DNA of 64,000 nt. Source: Seleniivibrio woodruffii (GTDB taxonomy: Bacteria > Chrysiogenota > Deferribacteres > Deferribacterales > Geovibrionaceae). Below are positions 63,675 through 64,000 of the stretch, in pieces; the stretch's first letter is position 1; each line of letters starts with the position of its first letter. The stretch covers positions 186,001 to 250,000 of the forward strand of contig NZ_JAJUIS010000005.1 of the NCBI RefSeq assembly GCF_029267515.1. The letters run 5' to 3'. Position numbers and translations under genes: made by a program. The notes under the pieces are model-generated. The model searched no databases. It was not told the origin of the DNA and saw only the letters and a list, made by a program, of their open reading frames with translations.

Positions 63675-64000
63675 GTCACATCCTTGTGGTTTAATGCTAA
63701 TACTTTTTCTATATAATTATTAATATCATCATCTTCCGCGTTAGAGTAATTTCCATTCCAAAAATTAAATTGGCTTCTACCTATTCTATCAGAAAGATTT
63801 GCATCAAACTTATTCTCTAATCTATAATCGCTTTTTCCAGCAAAAAGATTATTAAATAATTCTGTCCCATAATACAATCTAAATTTGAACGCACTAATAG
63901 AAAAACCACAACCGAGATTCTTGGCAAGATTATTTAAGAGTATACAAAGCTTATATGTCTCTTCCATTTCTTCAATTGTTTCATCAGGAAAACCAAAAAT
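63671..64000 (-). CDS. Hypothetical protein, partial, running off the window end
   Basis: At least 109 codons: the frame continues unbroken from the ATG at 63967 up to the last base (residues ...FGFPDETIEEMEETYK), so the true start probably lies beyond the window. I do not recognise it. Composition is rich in Asn, Asp and Phe (FRLYYGTELFNNLFAGKSDY, QFNFWNGNYSN). AT-rich, coupled to the uracil-DNA glycosylase-like gene by a 4-base overlap, which suggests a joint function, perhaps in defence or DNA modification; this is a guess. Confidence 0.6.
   Translation of the reverse strand: MFGFPDETIEEMEETYKLCILLNNLAKNLGCGFSISAFKFRLYYGTELFNNLFAGKSDYRLENKFDANLSDRIGRSQFNFWNGNYSNAEDDDINNYIEKVLALNHKDVT

Overview
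The window reads as chromosome of an anaerobic or facultatively anaerobic Gram-negative diazotroph of middling GC content. The evidence is two TonB-dependent receptors with ExbB/ExbD/TonB, signal peptides and beta-barrels, an iron-only (Anf) nitrogenase operon, oxygen-independent haem breakdown (HutW/ChuW type), HD-GYP, HDOD and GGDEF proteins, and RecBCD. The mix would suit the Deferribacterota or a similar group, but this placement is a guess from gene style only.

Layout. 1-2030: a LysR regulator (cut by the window edge) divergent from a cidAB/lrgAB pair. 2035-8374: a sigma-54 promoter with GTAC-type activator sites, then anfH-anfD-anfG-anfK, a flavin-type PPOX protein, anfO and a gamma-glutamylcyclotransferase-like protein. 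8447-10857 (minus): anfA, the NifA-family activator, overlapping draT, which has no ordinary start codon. 11108-11926: a decayed histidine kinase. 11941-22070 (minus): a TonB receptor with a Fur box, an AraC regulator, and one tightly overlapping operon joining a siderophore-type ABC importer (lipoprotein, two FecCD permeases, ATPase) to a second, divergent nitrogenase-like set (NifH-like, NifD-like, NifK-like). This fusion of uptake and nitrogenase-like reductase is the best candidate for an undescribed system. Its cysteines fit a 3+1 [4Fe-4S] cluster as in NifEN or the dark protochlorophyllide reductase, and the cofactor cysteine of true nitrogenases is replaced.

22584-26863 (minus): a Lol/MacB-type ABC transporter with a LolA-like protein, a beta-barrel protein and a NifX-like protein that carries a signal peptide. 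27128-32531: tRNA-Arg, an HDOD protein, a CheY-like protein, a DAHP synthase behind a phenylalanine-rich attenuator leader, tRNA-Phe, an HD-GYP protein and a small unknown protein. 32703-43558 (minus): a haem acquisition and anaerobic haem degradation locus under two Fur boxes (exbB, exbD, tonB, a small zinc-ribbon gene, TonB receptor, flavodoxin, hutW, hutX, hmuTUV-like importer and an ABC exporter pair).

43761-54958: tRNA-Pro, an EamA transporter, a PAS-GGDEF protein with a small partner, and recC-recB-recD. 55063-61866 (minus): a universal stress protein, a CheY-like protein, and a housekeeping run tatD, metG, ricT, holB, tmk and a MOSC-MogA fusion. 61989-63133: a CopZ-like chaperone overlapping cysK. 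From 63141 the sequence turns AT-rich and carries a uracil-DNA glycosylase family gene and a gene running off the edge, which looks like the border of an accessory region.

How it fits together: iron supply (siderophore-type and haem uptake, Fur sites) feeds the iron-demanding Fe-only nitrogenase. AnfA would drive its transcription with sigma-54, and DraT could switch off AnfH after translation. The second nitrogenase-like set is wired to import rather than to nitrogen fixation genes.
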